From: JAKFWI01 sp031399165
Lineage (GTDB): Bacteria; Pseudomonadota; Alphaproteobacteria; Caulobacterales; Aquidulcibacteraceae
NCBI GenBank assembly: GCA_031399165.1
Contig: JANNOO010000060.1
Span: 124,001-188,000, forward strand
Direction of reading: 5' to 3'
DNA: 64,000 nucleotides
Shown: piece by piece, positions 53,773-61,249 of the stretch
How positions within the stretch are numbered: the stretch's first letter is position 1
How the letters are laid out: each line of letters opens with the position of its first letter
Program-made: the position numbers and the translations under genes
The notes under the pieces: model-generated
The model's input: the letters and a program-made list of their open reading frames with translations, nothing else
Database searches by the model: none
What the model was told of the DNA's origin: nothing

Positions 53773-54612
53773 TTAGCTATCAGACGCCGGGCGGCGTTCA
53801 GCGAGCAGGTTCAGCACTGAGGCGGCAGTTTCCTCGATCGAGCGGCGCGTCACGTCGATCACCGGCCATCCATGCTTTTCGTAGAGCTTCTGCGCGTGCA
53901 GCACTTCGGCGCGCACGCTCTCATGGTCTACATAGGAGGTGGCGCGCTCTTCCTTCAGCGTCGCCAAGCGATTGCGGCGGATATTCACCAGCCGTTCCGG
54001 CGACGCCGTCAGGCCGACAATCAGCGGCGAATCGGGCCTGAACAGACGATCGGGCAACGCAATGCCCGGCACGATCGGAACGTTTGCGGCTTTTACGCCG
54101 CGATTGGCGAGATAGACGCAGGTCGGCGTTTTGGACGTGCGCGAGATGCCCACAAGGATCACCTCCGCTTCTTCCAGCTCTATACCGCCCTGCCCGTCAT
54201 CGTGACCCATGGCAAAGTTGAGCGCATCGATCCGCTTGAAATATTCCGCGTCCAGCACGCGGCCTGCGCCGATCCGGTGGTTAAGCTCCTGGCCCAAATA
54301 GCGGCTCATCATCGAGAGCACCGGATCGAGGACGGCCGTACAGGGACTGCCGATTTCCCGGCAATGCTGTTCGAGCCGGCCGCGCAGCTCATCGTTCGAC
54401 ATCGTAAACATGACCACGCCCGGCGCGGCCTCTATCTCCCGCAGCACACGCTCGAGCTGACGCATCGAGCGGACGAGATAGTATGAGTGTTCGATTGGGA
54501 TGACGTTGTCGAACTGCGCGCACGAGGCGCGCATCACGCCGGCCAGGGTCTCCCCGGTCGAGTCAGAGACCAGGTGGACGTTAAAGTAGGCGGCGATCTT
54601 GGAGACGGACAT
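53773..54612 (-). CDS. Pyruvate,phosphate dikinase regulatory protein (DUF299; RP001 homologue)
   Basis: 279 residues. The N-terminus FNVHLVSDSTGETLAGVMRA, the ADP-binding P-loop GISRTSKTPT (155-164) and YLANRGVKAANVPIVPGI are DUF299 signatures. The family is a bifunctional kinase/pyrophosphorylase that switches PPDK or PEP synthase off and on. It is the gene called RP001 in Rickettsia, which with hemE brackets the alphaproteobacterial origin. It is transcribed leftward, away from that gap. Confidence 0.94.
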   Translation of the reverse strand: MSVSKIAAYFNVHLVSDSTGETLAGVMRASCAQFDNVIPIEHSYYLVRSMRQLERVLREIEAAPGVVMFTMSNDELRGRLEQHCREIGSPCTAVLDPVLSMMSRYLGQELNHRIGAGRVLDAEYFKRIDALNFAMGHDDGQGGIELEEAEVILVGISRTSKTPTCVYLANRGVKAANVPIVPGIALPDRLFRPDSPLIVGLTASPERLVNIRRNRLATLKEERATSYVDHESVRAEVLHAQKLYEKHGWPVIDVTRRSIEETAASVLNLLAERRPASDS

Positions 54613-54928
54613 GCTGTGGGCGCCGTGTGGATGTTCGTTTCATGGAATGAGCACAAGCGGGGAGCAAGGCCAAACCATTCGATTCGGCGCCCTTTTGGTG
54701 GTTAGCGATCCGCAACGCGTCCTCAGGGCGTACACAGGGCGCCCGTGTGGAGCGCGCGTGGTGGAGGAAATGGCGCCTCTTGCGAAAACGCCGCGCTGCC
54801 AACGCTCGCCTTGAGGATCAACCGTGGATAAACGTGAGGACCGGCTCTGAGCGATCATTCCATACTCTTTTCCCAACCCCCTATCATCCCCTGCTTCCTG
54901 AAATTCCATTCAATAAGAGAAGATAGAA
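54613..54928. other. Probable chromosomal replication origin (oriC)
   Basis: 316 bp without a gene, between the divergent RP001-type regulator and hemE, the exact position of the origin in Caulobacter crescentus and Rickettsia. It contains CGTGGATAA (54823-54831, complement of TTATCCACG, one base off the DnaA box). TGAGGATCA stands 2 bp before it (54812-54820, complement TGATCCTCA, one base off the Caulobacter G-box). Two further TGTGGA cores lie at 54626 and 54746 in the same orientation. The hemE-side end is A+T-rich (about 70% in 54901-54940 by my count), a possible unwinding element. A GATTC (GANTC) CcrM site is at 54681. No full CtrA site (TTAA-N7-TTAA) was seen. Confidence 0.8.
54823..54831 (-). 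other. DnaA-box-like site
   Basis: Reads TTATCCACG on the minus strand, one mismatch from TTATCCACA. It is the best DnaA box in the candidate origin, directly adjoining a G-box-like TGATCCTCA. Confidence 0.6.
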
Positions 54929-55957
54929 GTGAAAGAGGATAAGCCTGCATTGTTACGGGTCTTGGGCGGGGAACGGCTCGAACGCCCCCCCATCTGGATC
55001 ATGCGTCAGGCTGGGCGCTACCTGCCGGAATACCGGGCGATCAGGCAGAAAGCCAAAAGCTTCCTGGACTTTTGCTATACGCCTGACCTCGCCACGGAAG
55101 CGACGCTGCAGCCGCTGCGCCGCTTTGATCTCGATGCGGCGATCCTGTTCTGCGATATCCTGGTCATTCCGGACGCGCTCGGCCGGAAGGTCTGGTTCGT
55201 AGAGGGCGAAGGACCGCGGCTGGAGCCCTTGGCGAACGAGGCGGAGTGGACCTGGTCTGACCCCTCGCAGGCAGCTTCCCGGCTCGGCCCGGTTTACGAA
55301 ACAGTGGCGCGGGTGCGCGCCGAACTGGCCCCTGAGAAGGCGCTGATCGGTTTTGCCGGGGGGCCATGGACTGTCGCCACTTACATGATCCAAGGCGAAG
55401 GCGGAGACAAAGCGCCGTCACGGAAAGTAGCTTTCGAGCGGCCGGAGGATGTTGATCGCCTGCTGGCCGCGATTGTTGAGGCGACGGCCCAGCATATGGC
55501 TGCGCAGGTGCGCGCCGGCGCCCAGGCGCTGAAGATTTTCGAGAGCTGGGCCGGCGGGCTGTCCCCAGCCCTGTTCGATCGCATGGTGATCAAGCCAAAC
55601 GCGGCGCTGGTCCGGCGGCTGCGTGACCTCGGCGTGACCGTGCCAATCATAGGCTTTCCGCGGGAAGCGGGCTCTCAGGTTCAGCTTTATGCCCAGGGCG
55701 TGGATGTGGACGCGATTGCGCTGGATACCGCCGCAGACGCGCGCTGGGTTCGCGGCTCCGTGGGATCGGTTCTGGCGTTGCAGGGTAACCTGGATCCGAT
55801 GCTGCTGATCACCGGCGGCGACGCCCTAAAGCGCGGCGTCGACGAAGTGCTGGCCGCGTTTTCGCGCGGGCCGCATATCTTCAACCTTGGCCATGGGATC
55901 ACGCCTGAAGCGTCGATCGATCACGTCCAAATGCTGGTGCGCCTGGTGAAGGGCTGA
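54929..55957 (+). CDS. hemE: Uroporphyrinogen decarboxylase
   Basis: 342 residues from GTG (KEDKPALLRVLGGERLERPP follows). It carries the substrate-pocket signature PPIWIMRQAGRYLPEYR, DAAILFCDILVIPDALG, GFAGGPWTVATYMIQG and FNLGHGITPEA. It converts uroporphyrinogen III to coproporphyrinogen III in heme synthesis. First gene to the right of the probable origin; its promoter must lie in the A+T-rich end of that gap. The next start is only 3 bp after its stop. Confidence 0.97.
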   Translation: MKEDKPALLRVLGGERLERPPIWIMRQAGRYLPEYRAIRQKAKSFLDFCYTPDLATEATLQPLRRFDLDAAILFCDILVIPDALGRKVWFVEGEGPRLEPLANEAEWTWSDPSQAASRLGPVYETVARVRAELAPEKALIGFAGGPWTVATYMIQGEGGDKAPSRKVAFERPEDVDRLLAAIVEATAQHMAAQVRAGAQALKIFESWAGGLSPALFDRMVIKPNAALVRRLRDLGVTVPIIGFPREAGSQVQLYAQGVDVDAIALDTAADARWVRGSVGSVLALQGNLDPMLLITGGDALKRGVDEVLAAFSRGPHIFNLGHGITPEASIDHVQMLVRLVKG

Positions 55958-55960
55958 TGC

Positions 55961-56185
55961 GTGCCGAAAGACCCGGCAAGACTCGAACGGCAGATGATCC
56001 AACGCGGCTGGACCTGGCCGCAAATAGAGGAAGCCAGGGCTGAAGGCGTTAAGGCCGCCGCGATTAACCGCGAGACGGGCATGCCTGCGACACGCTATAC
56101 TCACCCTGAAACAGGCCGATCTGTCATTATTGATGACACGACGGGAGACGTTATTCATGTCGGCGGCGACGGATATGTTTATTGA
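55961..56185 (+). CDS. Colicin-E5-like ribonuclease domain protein (probable toxin)
   Basis: 74 residues from GTG. The whole protein resembles the catalytic domain of colicin E5: ERQMIQRGWTWPQIEEARAE corresponds to the E5 QMPERGWT helix, with the conserved Arg15 and Trp17. ATRYTHPETGRSVIIDDTTG then DVIHVGG corresponds to the E5 strand pair that ends in ND-TGEV. E5 cuts the anticodon loop of tRNAs for Tyr, His, Asn and Asp. There is no secretion or receptor domain, so this would act inside the cell. It starts 3 bp after hemE and its end overlaps the partner gene by up to 29 bp. Toxicity is inferred. Confidence 0.72.
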   Translation: MPKDPARLERQMIQRGWTWPQIEEARAEGVKAAAINRETGMPATRYTHPETGRSVIIDDTTGDVIHVGGDGYVY

Positions 56186-56414
56186 GACAGTTCAGGTTCG
56201 TCTGCTCGACGAAGGCGTAGACGTCTGGCGGCCGGTAAAAGCGCGGCATCTGGGCGGCGGCGTGTACGAGTTATCCGAGAAGCCGGCGCCCAAGGGCGAA
56301 CACTGGGAGTTTGCCCCAGGGCAAATCGTCAACGCGGAAGCGCGCGACCTTTCCGACGGCCCGGCCATCGTTGCAGTGGCGCAAGCGCAAACCAAACGCA
56401 TGGATCGGCGCTGA
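56157..56414 (+). CDS. Small partner protein of the E5-like ribonuclease (candidate antidote)
   Basis: 85 residues from ATG 56157, with GGGAG 9 bp upstream; ATG 56175 would give 79 residues. A predicted beta-rich protein: ETVQVRLLDEGVDVWRPVKA, LGGGVYELSEKPAPKGEHWE, FAPGQIVNAEARDL and IVAVAQAQ. I have no firm family name for it. The start lies inside the toxin-like gene (29-bp overlap), the stop is 4 bp before hemH, and all run in one direction. Overlap and size fit an antidote that is translated together with the RNase. Its role is inferred from context only. Confidence 0.6.
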   Translation: MSAATDMFIETVQVRLLDEGVDVWRPVKARHLGGGVYELSEKPAPKGEHWEFAPGQIVNAEARDLSDGPAIVAVAQAQTKRMDRR

Positions 56415-56418
56415 AATC

Positions 56419-57447
56419 TTGCGTCGCGCAGCCATTATTCTGTTTAATCTGGGCGGTCCGGATTCACTGGATGCGGTTCGCCCGTTTCTGCTGAATCTGT
56501 TTCGCGATCCCGCCATTATCGGCGCGCCCGCATTCATCCGCCTGCCGCTGGCGGCGTTCATCGCCTACACGCGGACAAAATCAGCGCAGGCGAATTATGC
56601 GCATATGGGCGGCCGGTCGCCGATCCTGTTCGAGACGGAGGCGCAGGCCGCGGCGCTGCAGAATTTGCTGAGTGCGCGCGTAAGGGATGTCGAGACAAAC
56701 GTCATTGTAGCGATGCGCTACTGGAAGCCGTTCATCGCCGACGCCGCAGAGATGGCGCGTGATTGGGGCGCGAACGAAGTCTTGCTTATGCCGCTTTACC
56801 CGCAATTTTCCAGCACCACGACCGGCTCGGCGTTAAAGGAATGGAAGCGCGTCTGGCCGGGAAAAACGCGCACTTTGTGCTGTTACCCTGCCGCCGATAA
56901 ATTCATCCAGGCCCATGCTGACGCGATCCTGAGCGCCTGGAAAAAGGCCGCGGCGCCGCCAAACCCCCGCGTGCTTTTCTCTGCGCATGGATTGCCGCAG
57001 CGCATTGTCGACAAGGGCGATCCCTATCAATGGCAGATCGAGCAGACGGTCGCCGCCGTGCGCCGGCGTCTGCCGCGCGAATGGGATTCACGTATTTGCT
57101 ATCAATCGCGCGTTGGCCGGTTGAAATGGCTTGAGCCTTCGACCGAGCATGAGATCGGTGTCGCTGGCGCCGATGGCGCCGGCCTGATCGTTTCGCCGAT
57201 CGCGTTTGTATCCGAGCATGTCGAAACGCTGGTTGAGCTGGACCGCGACTATGCCGCCCTCGCCAAACAAGCGGGCGTGCCGTTCTACATCCGCGCCCCC
57301 GCCCTCTCGGCGGCGGATGATTTCATCGCAAGCCTCGCCGATCACGTGACGGACTTGCTGGGCCAGCCCGAGGGCGTCTATTCGGAAACCGGCGCGCGCA
57401 TCTGCCCGCGCGCATTCGGCATGTGCCCAAAAGAGGCGGCGGCATGA
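56419..57447 (+). CDS. hemH: Ferrochelatase
   Basis: 342 residues from TTG (RRAAIILFNLGGPDSLDAVR follows). The family motifs are NLGGPDSLDAVRPFLLNLF, GGRSPILFETEAQAAAL, MPLYPQFSSTTTGSA and LFSAHGLPQRIVDKGDPYQ with the catalytic His. A Glu in FVSEHVETLVELD completes the site. The C-terminus SETGARICPRAFGMCPKEAA has two cysteines that may help bind a [2Fe-2S] cluster, as reported for Caulobacter ferrochelatase. It inserts iron into protoporphyrin IX. Separated from hemE only by the E5-like pair; overlaps hemJ by 4 bp. Confidence 0.95.
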   Translation: MRRAAIILFNLGGPDSLDAVRPFLLNLFRDPAIIGAPAFIRLPLAAFIAYTRTKSAQANYAHMGGRSPILFETEAQAAALQNLLSARVRDVETNVIVAMRYWKPFIADAAEMARDWGANEVLLMPLYPQFSSTTTGSALKEWKRVWPGKTRTLCCYPAADKFIQAHADAILSAWKKAAAPPNPRVLFSAHGLPQRIVDKGDPYQWQIEQTVAAVRRRLPREWDSRICYQSRVGRLKWLEPSTEHEIGVAGADGAGLIVSPIAFVSEHVETLVELDRDYAALAKQAGVPFYIRAPALSAADDFIASLADHVTDLLGQPEGVYSETGARICPRAFGMCPKEAAA

Positions 57448-57878
57448 ACCCCTATGATTTGGCCCGCGGGCTGCACATCATCGCGGTGCTGGCGTTCGTG
57501 GCGGGCATGCTGATGCTGCCGCGGTTCTACGCTTACCAATGCGAAAGCCAGCCGGGCGGCGAGCTGGAAAAGAAGATGATCGAGGCGGCGGGGAAGCTGA
57601 ACGGGATCATCATGGTCCCGGCCGTGATTGCGATCTGGGTGCTGGGCCTGTGGCTGTTGTTTGAGTTCGACCGCGCCAAATGGGGCGACGCCTGGCTGTG
57701 GATCAAGGTTGGCCTTGGGGTGGTGCTGACCGGGCTTCACGGGTTTTTTATCGCCGAGGGCAAAAAGCTGGCGAAGGGCGAGAGGCGCCACAGCACCAAG
57801 TTCTGGCGCATGATCAACGAAGTGCCGTTCGTGATCGCGATCGTCATGGTGTTGTTGGCCACGATCGAGCCGCGCTGA
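57444..57878 (+). CDS. hemJ: Protoporphyrinogen oxidase HemJ
   Basis: 144 residues from MNPYDLARGLHIIAVLAFVA. Four transmembrane helices. The first carries the conserved heme-ligand-type His (LHIIAVLAFVAGMLMLPRFY), and LEKKMIEAAGKLNGIIMVPAV follows. HemJ oxidises protoporphyrinogen IX in bacteria lacking HemG and HemY. Placed right after ferrochelatase (ATGA overlap), it completes the hemE-hemH-hemJ end of the pathway. An earlier ATG at 57423 is less family-like. Confidence 0.93.
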   Translation: MNPYDLARGLHIIAVLAFVAGMLMLPRFYAYQCESQPGGELEKKMIEAAGKLNGIIMVPAVIAIWVLGLWLLFEFDRAKWGDAWLWIKVGLGVVLTGLHGFFIAEGKKLAKGERRHSTKFWRMINEVPFVIAIVMVLLATIEPR

Positions 57879-58065
57879 GGCCGCCCTTGCGGCTTGACGG
57901 GCGCGGGCCGATATGGTGTCCATCGGCATGACGCGCGGTTCTCGCGCGTGCGCCGGCGGCGCCCGTTCTATTCCGCCGAAATCTCCTTTCCTGGCGTTCG
58001 TGAGGTCTCTTCTGGCCCGCGGTTTCGCCCCATAACAAACCCCTCCCCCACAAGGCCCGACACCC
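57879..58065 (+). promoter_or_regulatory. rho leader region with C-rich, G-poor tract
   Basis: 187-bp gap. A small GCCGC-CCTT-GCGGC hairpin sits just after hemJ. The last 40 bp before the rho ATG (from about 58028) are C-rich and poor in G (CCCCATAACAAACCCCTCCC and on), like a rut site. In E. coli, Rho limits its own synthesis by terminating in its leader; the same is possible here. No convincing -35/-10 pair was found. Confidence 0.4.
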
Positions 58066-59361
58066 ATGACAGACGAAGCCGAAGCCCTCGAAGGTTTGAC
58101 CAAACTCACCCTTCAGGAGCTCAAGGCAAAAACCCCGGCCGAGCTTCTGGCGTTCGCCGAACAGCTCGAGGTCGAAAACGCGAACTCCCTGCGCACGCAG
58201 GACATGATGTTCGCAATCCTGAAACAATTGGCCGATCGGGGCGCCGAGATCGGCGGCGGCGGCGTGATCGAAATCCTGCCCGACGGATTCGGATTTCTCC
58301 GCAGCCCGCAATCCAATTACCTGCCCGGCCCGGACGATATTTATGTAAGCCCAAACCAGATCCGCCGCTTCGGCCTGCGCAATGGCGATACGGTCGACGG
58401 CCAGATCCGCGCCCCGAAAGAAGGCGAGCGCTACTTCGCGCTGGTGAAGGTCAACACGATCAATTTCGAGGACCCAGAGAAGGTCCGCCACAAGGTCCAT
58501 TTCGACAATCTGACGCCGCTCTACCCCGATCAGCCGTTCACGATGGAGCTGGCCGATCCGACGATAAAAGACAAAACCGGCCGCGTGATCGACATCGTCG
58601 CGCCGATCGGCAAGGGCCAGCGGGCGCTGATCGTGGCGCCGCCGCGGACGGGTAAAACCGTCATCCTGCAGAACATCGCCAAGAGCATCGAGGCCAACCA
58701 TCCCGAGTGCTTCTTGATTGTGCTGCTGATCGACGAGCGGCCCGAAGAAGTCACCGACATGCGCCGTTCGGTGAAGGGCGAAGTTGTTTCCTCGACATTC
58801 GATGAACCCGCGACGCGGCACGTCGCGGTGGCGGAAATGGTGATCGAAAAGGCCAAGCGCCTGGCTGAGCACGGCCGCGATGTCGTGATCCTGCTGGACT
58901 CGATCACGCGCCTTGGCCGCGCCTACAACACGGTCGTCCCCTCCTCCGGCAAGGTGCTGACCGGCGGCGTCGACGCCAATGCGTTACAGCGGCCGAAGCG
59001 CTTCTTCGGCGCGGCGCGTAACCTAGAGGAAGGCGGCTCACTGACCATCATCGCCACGGCGCTGATCGATACCGGCAGCCGGATGGACGAAGTGATTTTC
59101 GAAGAATTCAAGGGCACGGGCAACAGCGAAATCGTGCTTGACCGCAAAGTGTCCGACAAGCGCATCTTCCCGGCAATGGACGTCACCAAGTCCGGCACGC
59201 GGAAGGAAGAACTGCTCGTGCCGAAGGAGCACCTGCACAAAATGTACGTGCTGCGCCGGATCCTCAATCCGATGGGCACGACCGACGCGATCGAATTCCT
59301 GCTCGACAAGCTGCGCAGCACGAAAACGAACGACGATTTCTTCCAGAGCATGAACGCCTAG
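58066..59361 (+). CDS. rho: Transcription termination factor Rho
   Basis: 431 residues. An N-terminal Rho-N helical domain (LTLQELKAKTPAELLAFAEQ) is followed by the RNA-binding cold-shock-like fold (EILPDGFGFLRSPQSNYLPG). The RecA-like motor has Walker A VAPPRTGKTVILQN, ERPEEVTDM, LLDSITRLGRAYN (Walker B) and the Q/R-loops GGVDANALQRPKRFFGAARN. It is slightly longer than E. coli Rho because of the N-terminus. Hexameric RNA helicase that ends untranslated transcripts. Confidence 0.98.
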   Translation: MTDEAEALEGLTKLTLQELKAKTPAELLAFAEQLEVENANSLRTQDMMFAILKQLADRGAEIGGGGVIEILPDGFGFLRSPQSNYLPGPDDIYVSPNQIRRFGLRNGDTVDGQIRAPKEGERYFALVKVNTINFEDPEKVRHKVHFDNLTPLYPDQPFTMELADPTIKDKTGRVIDIVAPIGKGQRALIVAPPRTGKTVILQNIAKSIEANHPECFLIVLLIDERPEEVTDMRRSVKGEVVSSTFDEPATRHVAVAEMVIEKAKRLAEHGRDVVILLDSITRLGRAYNTVVPSSGKVLTGGVDANALQRPKRFFGAARNLEEGGSLTIIATALIDTGSRMDEVIFEEFKGTGNSEIVLDRKVSDKRIFPAMDVTKSGTRKEELLVPKEHLHKMYVLRRILNPMGTTDAIEFLLDKLRSTKTNDDFFQSMNA

Positions 59362-59422
59362 GCGGACTTCTCCCCTAATTGGCGGATAAGTGTTATCGTG
59401 CCTCGTCTCCGGGAGGCTGCCC

Positions 59423-60046
59423 ATGCTCAAAATCTACCATACGCCGCCGACGCGCTCGATCCGCATTGTCTGGCTGTGCGAGGAAATGGGCCTGCCTTAC
59501 GAGGCTATCTCCGTGGCGTTCGGGAGCGCGCCGACACCGGAATTAGCCGCGATCTCCCCGCTCGGCCAGTTGCCGGCGATTGAGGACGGTGACGTGCGCA
59601 TGATCGAAAGCATCGCGATCATCCAATATCTGATGGCCCGGCATGGTCCGACGAAACTCGCCGTCGCGCCGGACGAGAAAGATTTCCCGGCCTATCTGCA
59701 ATTCCTCGAATTTGGTGAAGCCGGCCTTTGTGCGATTGGCAATGCGCTGGTGGCGACAAACTTCCGCGCGCCGGAGGATCAAAAGAAAAACTGGACATCG
59801 GCCTACATCGTTAACCTTCAACGCAAACGGCTCGGCGTAGTGGAACAGCACCTGAGCGAAGGCCGGGAGTATATGGCGGCCGGGCGCTTCACCGCCGCCG
59901 ACATCTCCGTCGGCTATGCGATCGGCGTGTACAAACTTTTGGGCGTGCTCCGCCGCGCCGCGCCCGTGATCGAAAGTTATTTCGAACGCATCACCGCGCG
60001 ACCGGCTTATCAGAAAGCTGCCGGCGCGCCGGCAGCGGCTGCTTAG
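59423..60046 (+). CDS. Glutathione S-transferase family protein
   Basis: 207 residues from MLKIYHTPPTRSIRIVWLCE. The thioredoxin-like N-domain contains SPLGQLPAIEDGDVRMIESIAI, the glutathione-binding Pro and Glu-Ser pair. The helical C-domain ends FTAADISVGYAIGVYKLLGV then FERITARPAYQKA, with the conserved N-capping Asp. GGGAGG precedes the ATG. The exact class and substrate cannot be given. Confidence 0.88.
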   Translation: MLKIYHTPPTRSIRIVWLCEEMGLPYEAISVAFGSAPTPELAAISPLGQLPAIEDGDVRMIESIAIIQYLMARHGPTKLAVAPDEKDFPAYLQFLEFGEAGLCAIGNALVATNFRAPEDQKKNWTSAYIVNLQRKRLGVVEQHLSEGREYMAAGRFTAADISVGYAIGVYKLLGVLRRAAPVIESYFERITARPAYQKAAGAPAAAA

Positions 60047-60047
60047 A

Positions 60048-60199
60048 TCACGGAATCAGCACTAGGCTGCCGGACGTCTTGCGCGCCCCAAGATCGTGTT
60101 GCGCACCAGCACTTCCCAGGCGCCGGGCGATGGCGCCGGCGTTTCCGCCAAAGCCATGACCTCGGGCCCTCCTGCTTTTTCGATCCGGATCGCGCGCAC
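60048..60199 (-). pseudogene. Remnant of a quinone oxidoreductase (zinc-type dehydrogenase), central part deleted
   Basis: From GTG 60199 the minus strand reads VRAIRIEKAGGPEVMALAET then PAPSPGAWEVLVRNT, the first ~35 residues of a QOR/zeta-crystallin-type enzyme, then stops at 60062. In another frame the same stretch ends HDLGARKTSGSLVLIP and a stop at 60048, which is the family's C-terminus (ARKTTGS-VL-P). The roughly 270 residues between, including the whole nucleotide-binding domain, are missing. So only the two tips remain, joined out of frame near 60097. It lies 23 bp after the dienelactone hydrolase gene, probably once its operon partner. Confidence 0.8.
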
Positions 60200-60222
60200 G
60201 GCTCAGGCCGCGTTAACCATAA

Positions 60223-60921
60223 TCAGGCCGACAGATGATCGCTGAAGAAATCGGCGGTGCGGCGGTTTGCAAGCTCAGCGGCTTGCGCGTCAAAATGCGC
60301 CCCGCCCTCGCGCGCGAAGGCGTGGTCCTGCGCGTCATAGACGTTGATCGTGACTTGCGGATGATTGTGCAGCCCAGCCTTGATCGTCTCCTGCGCGGCC
60401 GGCGAGACGAATTGATCCTTGCCCGCGATGTGCAGCATCAGCGGCTGGGCGAGCTTTTCGGCTTCCTCCAGGCGCTTGTCGAGATTGACGCCATAATAGG
60501 AAACAGAAGCGTCTACATCGGTGCGCGCGGCGGTGAGAAACGCCAGCATGCCGCCGAGGCAGAAGCCGACCGCGCCGACCTTTGCGACGCCGACATGATC
60601 GCGCAGATAATCTATCGCCGCGTCGATATCATCGACGCCCTTATCAGGATCAAACGCATTCATAAGTACAAACGCGCGCTTCCATTCTTCGTCGGATTTA
60701 TCGCTGAGCTGGACGTTCGGCTCGATCCGCCAGAACAGATCTGGACACAGGGCGGCATAGCCCTGCGCTGCGTACGATTCCGTGATGTCGCGCATCACGG
60801 CGTTCACGCCGAAGATTTCCTGGATCACGACCATGCCGGCTTTAGGTGTTCCTTCCGGCATGGCGAGGTAGGCTGAAAACGAGCCGTCATGGCCCACGAC
60901 TTGAACGACTTTGCCGCCCAT
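60223..60921 (-). CDS. Dienelactone hydrolase family protein
   Basis: 232-residue alpha/beta hydrolase. The catalytic triad is Cys121 in GAVGFCLGG, Asp169 in AGKDQFVSP and His200 in DHAFAREGG. Glu35 in VIQEIFGVN is the residue that masks the Cys in dienelactone hydrolase. It hydrolyses carboxymethylenebutenolide-type lactones or related esters; the in-cell substrate is unknown. The gene is followed by the QOR remnant and divergent from the DUF6489 gene. Confidence 0.88.
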   Translation of the reverse strand: MGGKVVQVVGHDGSFSAYLAMPEGTPKAGMVVIQEIFGVNAVMRDITESYAAQGYAALCPDLFWRIEPNVQLSDKSDEEWKRAFVLMNAFDPDKGVDDIDAAIDYLRDHVGVAKVGAVGFCLGGMLAFLTAARTDVDASVSYYGVNLDKRLEEAEKLAQPLMLHIAGKDQFVSPAAQETIKAGLHNHPQVTINVYDAQDHAFAREGGAHFDAQAAELANRRTADFFSDHLSA

Positions 60922-61011
60922 TTAGGGTCTCCGCTTGTTTCCGCCCGCGCTCACCCTATCGGTTGAAGGGGGCGCGGGTCTATAACCGCCGGCGAGATCG
61001 GAGAACGCGCC

Positions 61012-61248
61012 ATGAAGATGCGGATCGAGGTAGAGTGTACGCCGGTGGAGGCGCGCCAATTCATGGGCCTGCCAGACGTCACCATCCTTAACGAGTACAT
61101 CGTCGAAGAACTCAAAAAGCGCACCTCTGCCAATATGGCGATGATGGCGCCCGAAGCGCTGATGAAATCCTGGATGCAGATGGGCGTCCAGACGCAGGAA
61201 GCTTTGTTCGGCATGCTCGCCGCCGGCGGCGGCGCGAAGCGGGAGTAG
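61012..61248 (+). CDS. DUF6489-like small protein
   Basis: 78 residues: MKMRIEVECTPVEARQFMGL, then PDVTILNEYIVEELKKRTSAN, then MAPEALMKSWMQMGVQTQEA. It resembles the small DUF6489 proteins often found next to mnmE or phasin-like genes in alphaproteobacteria. The CTPVEAR-FMGLPDV and PEALM(K/R)-W landmarks match; function unknown. GGAGA precedes the ATG. It ends one base before the mnmE GTG, so translation is probably coupled. Confidence 0.7.
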   Translation: MKMRIEVECTPVEARQFMGLPDVTILNEYIVEELKKRTSANMAMMAPEALMKSWMQMGVQTQEALFGMLAAGGGAKRE

Positions 61249-61249
61249 C

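Noticed and set aside
57894..57917. TTGACG...TATGGT as a rho promoter
   Set aside because: The spacing is only 12 bp, too short for a sigma-70 promoter.
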